Assembly: GCA_004794655.1 (NCBI GenBank) | Contig: SMMW01000013.1 | Location: 2,502,001-2,566,000, forward strand | Length of the DNA stretch: 64,000 nucleotides | Origin: Marisa cornuarietis | Taxonomy: Eukaryota > Mollusca > Gastropoda > Architaenioglossa > Ampullariidae | Reading direction: 5' to 3' | Part shown: piece by piece, positions 12,201 through 23,777 of the stretch | How the letters are laid out: each line of letters opens with the position of its first letter | Position numbering within the stretch: the stretch's first letter is position 1 | Program-made: the position numbers and the translations under genes | Notes under the pieces: model-generated | What the model was told of the DNA's origin: nothing | Databases searched by the model: none | What the model saw: the letters and a program-made list of their open reading frames with translations, nothing else

Positions 12201-15200
12201 TAAAAAAAAAAAATAAATAAAAAGAACCTAGTAGACACTGCAAGACATTTCTTATGTGTAATATAAAAAATACCAACTAAAGAAACAAGGTGGCTTTTCA
12301 AATGCACGTATACTTTCAAAGTATTAAGAAGTGAAAAAGTTATTGCTCCAGCGCATACTCTATAGTAGCCAGATCCAACCTGTAGTGTTTCGCAGCTTTT
12401 TGTGAATGATGTTGAAGGTGTTTTTCCTCCTGCCCATCAAAACGTTCCAGCCACACTTTGAAGGCTCTTTGCTGTCTCTGTAGGGTAAACACATTTGCTC
12501 AAATATTTAAACTGTGATCACACCTGCATTCTATCTATCAGATGACAAGCAATATTGACAGGCTAAGGAAAGTTGGTCTCTTTGATCATATTTCAGACAC
12601 AATTACTACAACAGTTCTTCCGTTGAGTTATAATGCTTGCTTACTAACATGATTGCAATCTGACAAAAAGATGTGTTTAGTTTTCAAATTACTTGACTTT
12701 ATTTAGCAAACGTTCATGTTTTACAAGACAGATGGTAAACAGAAATAACCACAGCATAATAATTATAGACAATAATACTATGTAACAAAAATAACACAAA
12801 TTATATAGTTAAAACAGACTATGCTAATCATACATTACATTTTTCATAGGTGGAGATATTAGTGAGATAAATGTCTACATGCTGAAAACAAATCACCTGT
12901 TTTTGTTTCAGCTGGTCAGCCAAAGTTTGTCTCATCAGTTTGATACGATGTTGAACCACTGACAAACGAAATGCATTGAGACCTAAGCTCTGACACACAG
13001 AAAAAAATGAAGCTTAGAAGCAATTAAATTTCCCATTCTAGAACACCTATCCAGATCAATGAAAGCACTGCATTCATCAGACAATGTTCTGTCAGTTACT
13101 GAATACAGAAATGAAGGAACAGTGGGCTAAACAAAACAAAATACAGTCCATTAAAATATAAATTGTAATCAAGTTTACATAAAATCAGAGTGTCTTTTTT
13201 CCAACTGATGAATATCTTCCAAAACAATCAGCACGTTTTCAGTTTTCCATAGAGGGGATCACTTCTGTAGAACTGTTTTGCAAAAGCAGAAAGAGGATTC
13301 AGTTCATGTTAGTTAACTAACACTCTTTCCAAAACATTCTCAATCTCCACCTTAAATAAGCAAACCTTTCACCTCTCACCCCAACATTTATCACAAGTTT
13401 TTAATGTCATTTATTTAGCAACACATTTAAGACATTGGTTGTGGTGCGATGTCCAGTATCAAACTAGACATCTAGTTTTGTTTTTCAACATCAGACTTAC
13501 CAAAAGGTGCCTTCTATTATGGTGTTCAGCTAGGGAAGTCAATGCTTTCTGTTGATGGACATCATCAATAACTGGTGTCTAAGTTAAGATAATAAAACCT
13601 TAATACACTATATATGCAAAAGGTTTTTCTGTTTTCACAATAAGACTTGTTAACAATTATCATAATTTAACAGGGTGCAGAGCATTTTTGGAAGCTAAAT
13701 AATCTAATGCAGAGGTAATTCTAGGATTTCAAAAAGAAGGGCCCTGGGGCCCTCTCAATGGGAAAAAAGGGGCCCTTCAAATGAAACAAGGGGTCCTTTA
13801 AAACAAACACATTTTCACTGCTTTTCCGATAAATATTTAGTATACAACAAAATACTTTATTAATCACAAGAAATTGAAGATTAATCACATAGATATCTTT
13901 TTCTTTTATATCGATAAATTATCTTTCATCATCATTAGTGTGATAATAGCATCCTAAATTTGCAAACCAATTAGTCTTTGTGTCCATCTCATTGGGCTAT
14001 GAGCTAATGTTTAGACACTTTTCATATGTCTCATTAGTGCCGGGGTTTAAATGTTTCTCCTCGAGGCAACTTCTACGAGAGGACTTTATTAGGTTTTGAT
14101 GGCCGAAGCCCCCTCTCACACCCTGCATTGTGGTATAGCATAAGGAGGCACAGCTTTCCAAGAACCAGCAAATTGGGAAATGAATCCCTGTAAAAGTCAA
14201 ATAACAGTTTAAACAGCTTTTGGAATCTCTCTGATATGCATTCTGCGTTACAGTTTCTTTGACCACAATCCATTTCTCTAAACATGCGACTTTGTCAAGC
14301 AAGATTTTACTAAATTTGCTGCCCCAATCCATTCCTCTAAACATGATGCTTTGTCAAGCAAGATTTTACTAAATTTGCTGCCCCCTTGTCTCCATAGGGT
14401 GTTCTGTCTTCTGCAGACAGGAACAAGATGGGGTGCATGGAAAGAACTCAAAATCCAGAGGCAACATCACCTGCATCTATTGGGAACCTGTCATTAATGT
14501 TCTTGCACAGATTGTTGCAAAAGCAACCTTGACAGCTTCTATGTCCTGTGATGTTGTATCAAGTTCGCAACACGTTATTTTTAAGTGTTATGTAATACCG
14601 CCAGCATAAGTTCCGAAAATGGTCATGAGGACAGAAATAAATTAGAATTGAAAATAGTTTACCTGGCTGAAATCTTTCTGAAGAATTTCAGCCTCCAAAT
14701 AGTGCCTGTGGTCGGAAGTCTGAATGTCTCTGCAGCGTCCTCGTTCGGTACTTAACACACCTGGGGTTTGTAAACGCGTAATTCTGATTGTTTTAATCAA
14801 CTTTACATCTCATGCCTTTGTCCTCGTTCATTAGCCAAGGCCATTTCTTCAGCCATTCACACTGACAGGTTCTCTGGATGCGTGGTTTTTTACGTGCGGT
14901 CTCTTGTCTCAATTTGTCTATTTCGTTGTCTACATTTTCAATTCCAACAATTTGTGCAGCACACTCTGACGAGTTTCTGTTTCTTCCTGTCCTTGTCGAT
15001 TTCTACTTTCCAGGGCATCTTCGAAAAGTCAAACAGCATTGAGTCGCGTTCAATTCGTTTGCAACTTGCTTGCTTCCAATACCCTTTGATCTCTCCCGTC
15101 CCAAATGTTTTCGCTGTGGGCGCGTCAACAATTTACTTCCTGGCATGAAATATGGAGCAGGTTGCATCAGATGGATAACAACTGGTCAGCTTGAAAACTG

Positions 15201-18200
15201 TCCAGTCATTAGCATCGATTTTAGTGGGTCGGTTTAAAACCAGCATGAAGAATGACAACAATTATTTTTGAAGTGCCGCATCGCGTGTTTCTAAAGCGCG
15301 CCAGCCCCGGTATTTTTGCGGGCGCATGGTCGTGCTGACTTTTAGACTATGCGCCCCTCGGCGAAAGTTTGCGGGAATCCCGCAAGGCCGCAGCCTAGAA
15401 GTACCTCTGTAATGCTATGAATAAAAAGGAAGATAGTACATTAGTTTTTTCCCACCGGAAGGATACAAAGCTGCCATCGGTGAAAATAGTGTCTGATCTG
15501 GAAATGAACTGCTAATTTCTTCATGCGATCCTCATGTTCACCAACTGCTGAATGTAGACGCCATCGATGAAACCAGTGACTGAACATTTGTAGCTTTAGG
15601 CTAACTTCACGAACACGTCCAGCATAGTCTGGAAACAGAATTGCAGAATAAGAGTGAACTGAAAGCAGAAGTATATTATTTCAAGAAAAGACTTTAAATG
15701 TGGTATAAAGACATTTCTTTAAAATATTCCTTTTAATAAAGGAAATGGGGTGATATACATATACATTGCTGAAACAGGGTGCACTTCAAGTCATCAATTA
15801 AAAATAATGAGTGGTGGAGATTCTCTGAATCTGTAAAACTGCTTATTTACCCAAGTACCATGGACAAATGACACAATCACTTTTTACTTTTCTGTTGTTT
15901 CTTGGCTTGTCGACACTGCCAGTACTGCATCCATGCATGTAGGCACTGACCAATGACAACAGTATTATAATATTTGGCAGCATTGACCATCTTTTGTTTC
16001 TCTTTCTTTCTCAAGTCCAGATGTACCTTCCATATATGCCAGTGCTTTTTTCAAAGTGAAAAAAGAAGGGGAAAACAGTATTATTAAAACAAAAATTTCA
16101 TAAACTAAACTCATAATCTCAACTAGAAAAAGATCAAAACAGCTCTATGTATAATGACATAAACTGCAGAGGATTATTGTGTGGATGTTGTATCACACAG
16201 AGATATGCTCACAGAAGTACAAAAATGCCCTACTTGTGCTTGTAGCCTGCATGCCCAAAACTGCAAGGCAGCCACACCCATTTCTGTATGCACCTGCAGT
16301 CTTTGCTTCTCATTTCTCCACTGCTCCCACACCCATCTGTTACCAGCAAATTCATTTTATTAATGCTAAGGTTTAACATTAAAAGGGTTTAAGCAAAGAA
16401 CAAGTATCAGACAATCCTATACTAAAAATATAGGGGCTTAATATTCATTAACTGAGCTTTTGATTCAATCAAGACAGGTCACCACTACAAAGATAACCAT
16501 TAAGAATCAAGAAGCACAACAAAACATCCCTGATGCATTAGTGTCTGCTTACTCATGCCTATTTTTCTGATCTTTTAAACATTTACTTATACTAAGAGAC
16601 ACTGCCCATTTACTTATTTATTTATTTCAAGCATCAATTAGTTACAGCACATTTGATTTGGAAGAGAAATATCAAAGCAACACTATCAAAAACACCAACA
16701 GTATAAAACACCAACAGAAAGAAAAATATACAAAACAGAATATTGAAGAAATACATTTATATTTATCATCACTTCACACAAAGCACTATACAATTTAATC
16801 TGGTTAAAGTTCCTTGAATTGAAAGAATAAACAGAATACATTTAGCTTTATTTTAATAAAAAAAAATTACTGAAGATGTGTCACAACAAACTCACCTCAA
16901 AGTGCAGAGAGTAAACACAGCATTGGCCTTTTGTTTAAGTGTACATTTCCTCTTTCTCTCTTTCCAGTATTTTAGCCAAGACTGTAAGGTTGTGCGGCAA
17001 AGGCGAGATTCATCTATAGAATATCCCATACAGATGTTTTCAGGAAAAAAAACAATTAACCATTCTTGAAAGTAAGACTAATAATGCACAGGCCATGGAA
17101 TTTAAAGCATTTGTTGTCATTGTAAGAAAGGACAGAAAACAGTGTTTACCAGCAACAAAACTGATAATTACTTTTCAGAGATTATGGAGAAACAGTTGCA
17201 CAATGACAATATTTTGTTGATCTTTACATAGAAATTGTACACTAGACCTCGTCAATAATAAAAGCCACAGAAATATTACAATCACTCATTCACTCAAGGC
17301 AACAAATGATAAATGAGTTACTCATCCACTTATCAGACACCAAATAATGATATCAACCAGTCACTCATCAGACAGTAAGTAATACTATCAAGTAAAAACA
17401 TAATACTGACTGCAATATGGATGCAATCAGACTTACAGTGCTTATCTGCATGGTCAGATTTAGCTTTCCTCACTGTCTGTAGTATGACGAAATCCTTCCA
17501 AGCACTGAACACCTTCTGCCACATCACATATCTGGGTGGGACAAAAGTCACCAATCCAAGCCAAGATTTCTACACTGTTGTAACCATCTCATCTTTTATC
17601 TCCTAAAGTCATGCTAAAAAAAATCTTAATCATGGTGAAATCTATAACACAGGCTGATGAAAGCATATCTTTTGGGGAAAAAAATCATGGTTAGCTGCCC
17701 ACTCATAAATTGATGCCTCCCACATGGACTTACCTATAATGACACTCAGCTCTCACCATCAGACGCCACTCTTGTCGGATCTCCCACCAAAACAGATGCC
17801 AAACAGCAAATGATTTGCGTACCAGTCCTAGGTCATAATGCCTCCTGAATTTGGACAGATAAATTGGGGAAAAACATTTTTGAAAAAGTATTCCACTTCC
17901 AGCAAATTCATTAAATGTGAGACATTCCTTCATGACACTCAATCTAAGGATTTCTGATTCTCTTGTTCATTCTATATTCAAGTTAAAGATTGCACTTAAA
18001 ATTTTTTGTTGCATTGTGGTCATGAGCATGTTCACAATTGTTTCATTAACAAAATGTATTTTTTTTAAAATTACCGTGCAGCTGAAGGTCTCACTCTGCC
18101 AAAGACATTGTAAAGCCAAAGCTGCAGATACTTTCGTGCAATCCTCCTACAAGCAATGAGATATTACAGACATATAAAACCAAAGAAAGACAACATGGGT

Positions 18201-19391
18201 TGTTTCTAAAGTAAATAAAGTACACTCCCACTTAAATGAACTTTAAATGAAGCCCGTTTTTGTCTTCACATTTACATTTCTTATCAAAAGAATATATTTT
18301 ACATTCATAAAATGCGCACCAGTTTCTAGTTTCTTTGCAAGTTTATGATCATTTCATACCTGTTACAACAGTTTTATGGCAAGTAATGTTTCAAGATAAC
18401 AAACCTAATCCTCAGTTCTTTCACACGTCCTCCACGATTCCATGTATAGTCTGGCCTGTATTTATAAATGTCAATATGCTGTCTCTGAGCTGGTCTATCT
18501 GAAGGCTTGTTGGAAGTTTGTTGCTGGTGCCTGCGAAGACGAGCTCTGGACACTGGAATCTGCGATCCTGGAATTGGTAGTGCTCTTGACCATAGTGGCA
18601 TGGTTCCTTCTAGTTGGCTGTATGTCAGATCATGTAACAAATATAATTTTTATACTCACTATCTAATACTCAGTCTTTCATGATTGTGTTTGAAGGTTTG
18701 TTTCTTTGATGAGAATACTGATCACAAAAACTCATATATACCTATATAATATTAGTATTAAACTTAAGAAAATATTATTTCCCTTCTTTGGAGATTGTGA
18801 CAATCAATGACACAGTTAGGGCTCAAGCAAAATGGTGAATATCAATCATTTTAATTATATGGAAAGCAGGGTTATCTGCATATGCACAATGATTATGTAG
18901 GTGTAGCATATAGCACAGCTACTTCATCCTTTCTAAACAATTTGATGGCCACGAAAAGAAATCAGGATAAAACATTACTTTAGATGGGCTCATGATGCCA
19001 TAACACTTTTGACAAACCAGGAAAGGGGTCAAGATTTAGGGGGAGAGGGATAGAGGCTGGGATTATGGTACGTTTTCTGGTTCTGGGGAGTATATATGTC
19101 GTGGCATCCATAGCAACCTATCCGAACCAAATTCAGGTCAAATAAGATTTCAAAAAGACCAAATCTGGAGACGCACAAGGTATTAAATGGTCGTGATTTA
19201 CTGTGGGTGACAGAACCGTCACTGGGAAGCTGCAGCGTCATTGGGGCATCGTGTCGCTGTTTCAGACGTATTCCTTCGGCCTTGACAGCTAAAATAGATG
19301 AGAGCTCTGCCAAAACGCGTTCATTTTTCTTTGATTTAACTTGACTTGTTTCACCCACTGCAGGTTCATCTTCCGATCTCTCGTCTTTCAT
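2508..19391 (-). CDS. SFI1: SFI1 homologue, centrin-binding centriolar repeat protein
   Basis: About 28 coding exons, minus strand: 19202-19391, 18405-18609, 18075-18146, 17734-17844, 17437-17531, 16896-17013, 15888-16009, 15456-15628, 13501-13578, 12897-12989, 12380-12477, 12119-12185, 11705-11835, 11412-11493, 11185-11277, 10756-10841, 10235-10310, 8507-8679, 7805-7907, 7405-7501, 6932-7092, 6438-6587, 5931-6107, 5345-5673, 4766-4873, 3354-4157, 2901-2997, 2508-2621. They sum to 4,203 nt, about 1,400 aa (human about 1,240). SFI1 binds centrin through alpha-helical repeats and works at centrioles. The N-terminal match is strong: [17 protein letters not shown], then a block ending VRAECHYR, then about 20 Trp-bearing repeats such as MFSTWKQAY and VLIAWNNYK. 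The C-terminal end ([16 protein letters not shown], stop at 2508) also matches the vertebrate C-terminus. The start is the ATG at 19391 in an A-at-minus-3 context. Less certain points are the 5' edge of exon 2 (18609 or 18570), the 5' edge of the exon near 16009-16044 (see findings), and the 3354-4157 exon, which is a low-complexity Ser-rich linker. Confidence 0.93.
4383..4608 (+). mobile_element. LINE 3'-end fragment (C-terminus of the ORF2-type protein)
   Basis: A shifting plus-strand frame encodes a degenerate ALGWNPQ...GRPRETWRR...[18 protein letters not shown] series, the usual C-terminal tail of a class of non-LTR retrotransposon polyproteins. It ends in an (AAG)n run at 4585-4605. The copy at 45528-45935 is closely related over the shared part. 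The fragment sits in an intron of SFI1, antisense to that gene. Confidence 0.7.
6180..6208 (+). repeat. Poly(A) run of 29 bases in an SFI1 intron
   Basis: Uninterrupted A at 6180-6208. On the SFI1 sense strand it is a poly(T) run. No retroposed body could be recognised immediately to its left, so it may be a simple homopolymer or the tail of an eroded retroelement. Confidence 0.8.
8948..10215 (-). mobile_element. L2-like LINE relic, reverse-transcriptase region to (ATT)n tail
   Basis: On the minus strand the conserved reverse-transcriptase landmarks appear in order. Near 10160 is the degenerate 'FGLSGT' fingers segment. Near 10000 is [13 protein letters not shown] (usually G-P-L-L-F...L-P-L-G-x-I-I). 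At 9935-9960 is HMYAEDTQL, a mutated Y-A-D-D active site. Near 9860 is [11 protein letters not shown], and at 9415-9475 is the [13 protein letters not shown] end segment. The tail is (ATT)n at 8948-8960. Stops and frameshifts interrupt it throughout. It lies in the SFI1 intron between 8679 and 10235, in the same orientation as SFI1. The L2/CR1-like assignment rests on the YADDTQL and HWLPV..RI.FK signatures. Confidence 0.75.
13710..15409 (-). mobile_element. hAT-family DNA transposon relic
   Basis: About 1.7 kb bounded by imperfect terminal inverted repeats: CAGAGGTAATTCTAGG at the left and, complemented, CAGAGGTACTTCTAGG at the right (15 of 16 match). On the minus strand near 14000-14140, broken frames carry the hAT C-terminal dimerisation signature. 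It reads CERG in one frame and [11 protein letters not shown] then EEKHLN in another, where intact hAT transposases have E-R-G-F...Q-N-x-I-K...L...L. Near 14650-14760 is an N-terminal-like [16 protein letters not shown] segment typical of the zinc-finger end of such transposases. Both flanks contain TAATG, but a full 8-bp target duplication is not clear. It sits in the SFI1 intron between the exons at 13501 and 15456. Confidence 0.75.
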
Positions 19392-21348
19392 TTTGCCTCT
19401 GCTGGGGTTTACGCTGCACCAGTGTGTGACAATGTACTCCACTGTAGCACTACACAAACAAGCACAAGTGATTTTTCAAAATTATAGACGGATCAAGATG
19501 ATCATCTTCATCGTGATCATAAAAATGTACAGTCTCACTTTCTGTGTAAATGCACTATATTTCATATCCCAGTACAAGCAATATGCAGTAAACGTCGATC
19601 CCTTATTCGTGATCAGACAAGTTGCTTAAACAGTCCGCCATTTTCACAGACCATTCTAGAATTGGAGATAAACAGGATTGTACACTTTAGGTACACGACC
19701 ACATACATCTGCTGAGCTCTGGATCTGTGCTCACGACACTAATGAAAAAAAAAATTCCACCACCATATTTTTCTATAAAAAAAAACAATCTTTAAAGAAG
19801 ATTGAATTTGAACCTACATGAGTGCGTGGGCTAGTTGAAAACTAGTCAAATCTACATCGTTTGAAGGATTCCCATCAGAGTCAGGATCTTTCATATGCTG
19901 ATTTTGTCATGGGCTTTATAGGTACGTGTACGCTGCCTCAGAGGCAGAGCATGTATAGTTTTGTTTATTTTCTCAGTTTTGTTACTGCATGGTGACGCTA
20001 GATAAAACAATACTACACTGAAGAAACTACGACATTTACGTCTATTACCCAAAGCAGCTTTGGACAACGTCGTATTTTCAGACGATACAGATCATGCAAG
20101 CACGCGTGCGCACGCACATACACACACATTACACACGCACACCTAGAAAGAGGTCGGATGGGGAGCAAGCGACAGAACTGCGTGGCGAATGGCTCAGCGA
20201 ATTCGACCTTCTCCTTACCCTCTAGAAACTTTTTGTCCCCGTTAATATGAGCCGTTATATAGCATATGTCATAGGGAAGGGACATCAAGACTACAAAGTG
20301 TTAAACTATTTTGCTGCACCACAGTCAGAGACAACCATGTACCGAAATGGCAAAGCTCAACAAAACAGAGGTCATGGATTCATTATTTGCATTACGGAGG
20401 TCTTCACAGGGAGAGCTGTGACCACGTGTTCATTAGAGGAATGTGTACAAACGTGACCTCAATATTTTAGCCATCTCTCTTTCTCATTTTCGTCGGTGTG
20501 CATCTCGAGAAGAGAAAGGGGAAATAGTGTCTTGCTATGAGCTTTACCGAATCATAAGAAAAAAAAAGTTGCAATTTGCTTGAGTCCTTTAATGTGAGAC
20601 AGTGAGAGTATACGTAAAATGCTTCAAATTGCGATGTTTGTTGGGTTATTGTGTGTATTTTATTTGTCATTCCATACAGACAGATATAACACTTTAATTT
20701 GCTAACACCAAATTAGTTTCTATTATTTGTTCTGATCACCAGGTATACGTGTAGTAGTATAGACTGTTTCGCGTGACAAAAGACGTGAAGGCTCCATGCA
20801 GTAACTTCACAAACCATATAACAGCTGGATAAAGAGACAATCACTGTTGGCACATGAAATAACGACGACAAAACTTGTTAAAATAAACAAATTTTTCAGT
20901 GGCCAAATCAACATTTATTTCAAAAAGCGCTTAATATTCGTATTGTTAATGTTTAAATCTGCTAAGCGTGAAAGAAAAGAGATGATGCGCCGCTGAGTGG
21001 GTGGTGCCGCGCAGTCGTTCTTGACCAGTTAGCGTGGTCTATAGGAAGAAATGATGTAATGTCCCTTTTTCCTAAATGGCGAGGTTTATCTGTCTGTATC
21101 TCTGCGTGTCTTTCTCTGTCTTTTCCCATCTCGGACACTCCTGCCTTTCCCATCTCTTTGTCGCAGCATCTCAGCGCATGGATATATTACTCAGTCACAC
21201 AACAACCAACCAGCCAACCCAGTCTAAATATCTCCTCGTTTTAACCCATTCTAACCTCTAACCTCCCCTACTTTGCTCTGGCGTCAAGGGAAACGCATGG
21301 CAAGAGTAAGTGTTAATTCTGCGATGCAGACTCCACACACTGTCTCAA
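19392..21348. other. Intergenic region between SFI1 and the first T-synthase
   Basis: This holds the 5' side of SFI1 (transcribed leftwards from just above 19391) and the 3' side of the T-synthase gene ending at 21349. I see no conserved open frame. There is a short (CA)-rich stretch near 20100-20145. Both neighbours read on the minus strand, so the SFI1 promoter should lie here. No TATA-like element near the ATG is convincing. Confidence 0.6.
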
Positions 21349-23191
21349 TCAGCTCCCCAGCTTTGTGTTGGTCTTGTTTTCAACTTTTAGTCCTTTTCCG
21401 ATGTTGAGAGACTGACTTCCAGAAACAATGCCGTACGGCCTGAGATGATAAATTAAATACTCCATAGTATAGAACCCTCGTCCTGTCATGTAATGAAACG
21501 TTATGGCGTAGTCACTAATGTTTTCTATTCCCTGAAATTTAAAACAAAATAATAATCATTATTCTCATTAATTCCAGCTGAAATGTACGAGTTTTATTTG
21601 ATCGACTTGGTGTATGCAACTTGTCCGCGTTTATTTCATCGTGAAGTGTATTCATTAGAAAATATAGTTTCAAAATATCTCTAAACTCAAGAAAACGAAT
21701 TAATCGGTCTGTGCAAAAGTATCCGCGTATGAGTGTTACAAAGGCATTCACACAGCTATAATTAACCAATTGTTCCGGAAGCTGTACTCTATAACAGCCG
21801 TTAATTAGTTGATCTATCATGAATTACCATTATAGTACTTTTGACGAAGAAAGACAGAGAGAGAGAGAGAATTTAAAATATTTTTGTCTAACTTGTTATC
21901 TATTTAAGCTCATAATTTATAGTCAATGAATGATAATATTTGTAGGAGAGTATAATCATCGTAGTGCTTCTTAGAAACGGTATGAAGACATAGACGAATC
22001 TGCATGGCAGGGGTATAATTTAGTCCTTTTCATCCGGGCTGGGAAGCAGTACACTAAGCTAATCTCAAATAAGGCAAGGAACACACACAACTGACTTACC
22101 GACTTTGCTCCATTAGCGTCGTAGACATAGTACCAGTCCGGGTAGTTACCTGCCAGGTGGGCAGGAATTTCGAAGCAGTGAAAGCGGGATCTGCCGAGCT
22201 TGTCCACAGTTGGGAGGATCTTGACCCCCAGGTTCTGCAAGCACTTCCCAATCTCCATATCCTCCGCCCCGCCATCTTGGTGACACACTGATGCGTTTCT
22301 GCCTTTGGTAGCCAGTCTCCGCAAGGCCTCTTTGCTCAAGACATAGCCGGCACCCCCGCTGGCATAGCCGTTAGGCATGAAACTCGTCCTGAACTCCTGT
22401 CCAAAGTAGAGCGGCTCCATCGCATCGTAAGACGATAACATGTAGTGGAGGTTCTCCATGACAACGTAGGTGTCGTCGTCAGCCTTGAGAAACCAATCAG
22501 CGTCGTTGAAATGGTTCTCGTAGATGTAGTAGAAGGCTTGCATGGTCTTGGCCGTCAGGTGCTGCCTGCCCTCGGAGACGTTGAGGCCGATGGCGGGGAA
22601 ACTGGCGTTCCATTGCGAGCTCATGAACAAGGCCGTGTTGCAGCGCTTGGCCCACGTGTTGCGCACGTGTATGGCCTTCGTGAACAGCGTCTGAGGTGAT
22701 GTCATAACCCAACAGAGTACTGGAGTTTTCTTGGCCAGATTCTTTGCAATGAAATCATCGTCTGCCATAAGAAGACACCATGCACACAATCTTTTTCAGT
22801 GATGATTTCATAATAAACGGGACAGCCTCCCTCCTCATCTCTAGCAAATAAACTCTCTAAACTGCGTCCAACACGAATTATTCAAATACTTATGCCACAG
22901 CCTATTATCATTTGGCTACCATTGGTGAGCCAAGCATAATGATGTGCATTGAAGTTTCATAAAATATTAAACTTTAAAACTTTTGAGATACTTCCTGAGT
23001 CCATGACTCACCTGTAAATATGAGTTTTGTGCATATCCCTCTACTCCTTTGATAGCATATATCTCTATTATAGTAGTGTAACAACTTTCCCTGTATAGGG
23101 CGAGGACTAGATTAAAAAAAAATGCTTTGGTTGTTCTACCACCCTCGTAAATAAAGAAGTGTTAGTGCTATTGTCATTGTCTCGCTCTCGA

Positions 23192-23229
<38 letters not shown>

Positions 23230-23455
23230 AGCATAATGCTTGAGAATGAGATCTCCATGACTTATGTACACTACAAAAGGTTATGCAGTGTAGAATGCCA
23301 AAATCTTGTTTTATTATGCAGCAGATCCTTAATACAAAAGAAATGATGCTTATATACAGCCACTCAATGTTGATATGCATGTAACAAGTAGTATTTGATA
23401 TTGATATGAGTCAGATGGCCTTCCAAAAACTGAATAAAGAAATTACTAGTATATT

Positions 23456-23520
<65 letters not shown>

Positions 23521-23777
23521 CTATCAGACCATGGTTTACCGTCGTGAGCTGCGTCCTCAAAACGGGGCTCTCTGACGTCAGCAGGCCCACTCAGCCGCTC
23601 CTCGAGGTTCTTGTCGTTCCCTGGAAAGTCATGACTGCTGTCCACCCTCAGCCACACATTCTTCGCATGCCCTCTCCGCGGGCGAACCAACTCCTCGTAC
23701 GATCTCAGCACGAGGGACACTGACAGTCCCAGGACCAGACCCAGCAAAAAGCGAAGACTTCCTTGTCTTGGAAACAT
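21349..23777 (-). CDS. C1GALT1: Core-1 beta-1,3-galactosyltransferase (T-synthase), tandem copy A
   Basis: Three exons on the minus strand (23540-23777, 22100-22761, 21349-21531) sum to 1,083 nt, giving 360 aa; vertebrate C1GALT1 is about 363. The enzyme adds galactose to GalNAc-Ser/Thr in the Golgi to make core-1 O-glycan. It is a type II membrane protein: a short cytosolic MFPRQGSLR, a membrane segment at about residues 10-26 (FLLGLVLGLSVSLVL), a charged stem, then the GT31 domain. Visible motifs are PVLCWVMTSP, HVRNTWAKRC, DADWFLKADDDTYV (metal-binding Asp triad), GGAGYVLSKEALRR and the C-terminal EYLIYHLRPYG. Splice phases match at both junctions (GAC split 1/2; phase 0). Start choice: the ATG at 23777 directly precedes the membrane segment. 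The residues before SDYAITFHY are Glu-Asn, where I recall a Cys pair in vertebrates. Part of exon 2 is nearly identical to copy B. Confidence 0.95.
23193..23227 (+). repeat. (CA)n microsatellite in intron 1 of T-synthase copy A
   Basis: Perfect CA dinucleotide run of about 17 units, following TCTCGATCA. A second, longer run lies 240 bp to the right in the same intron. Confidence 0.95.
23466..23517 (+). repeat. (CA)n microsatellite next to the exon-1 splice donor of T-synthase copy A
   Basis: About 26 CA units ending 23 bp from the edge of exon 1 (23540). On the gene's sense strand it is a (TG)n run that begins just after the GTAAAC donor. TG repeats next to donors can affect splicing in some genes; any effect here is inference. 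Confidence 0.95.

Noticed and set aside
13997..14344. 115-codon minus-strand frame as a possible host gene.
   Set aside because: It contains the hAT dimerisation signature and lies between the transposon's inverted repeats.
14668..14734. Exon-like segment (AG...GTAAAC) inside the hAT relic encoding [16 protein letters not shown], considered as an extra SFI1 exon.
   Set aside because: At 67 nt it would shift the SFI1 frame, its acceptor has no pyrimidine tract, it resembles the N-terminal part of hAT transposases, and SFI1 exons on both sides join in phase 0 without it.
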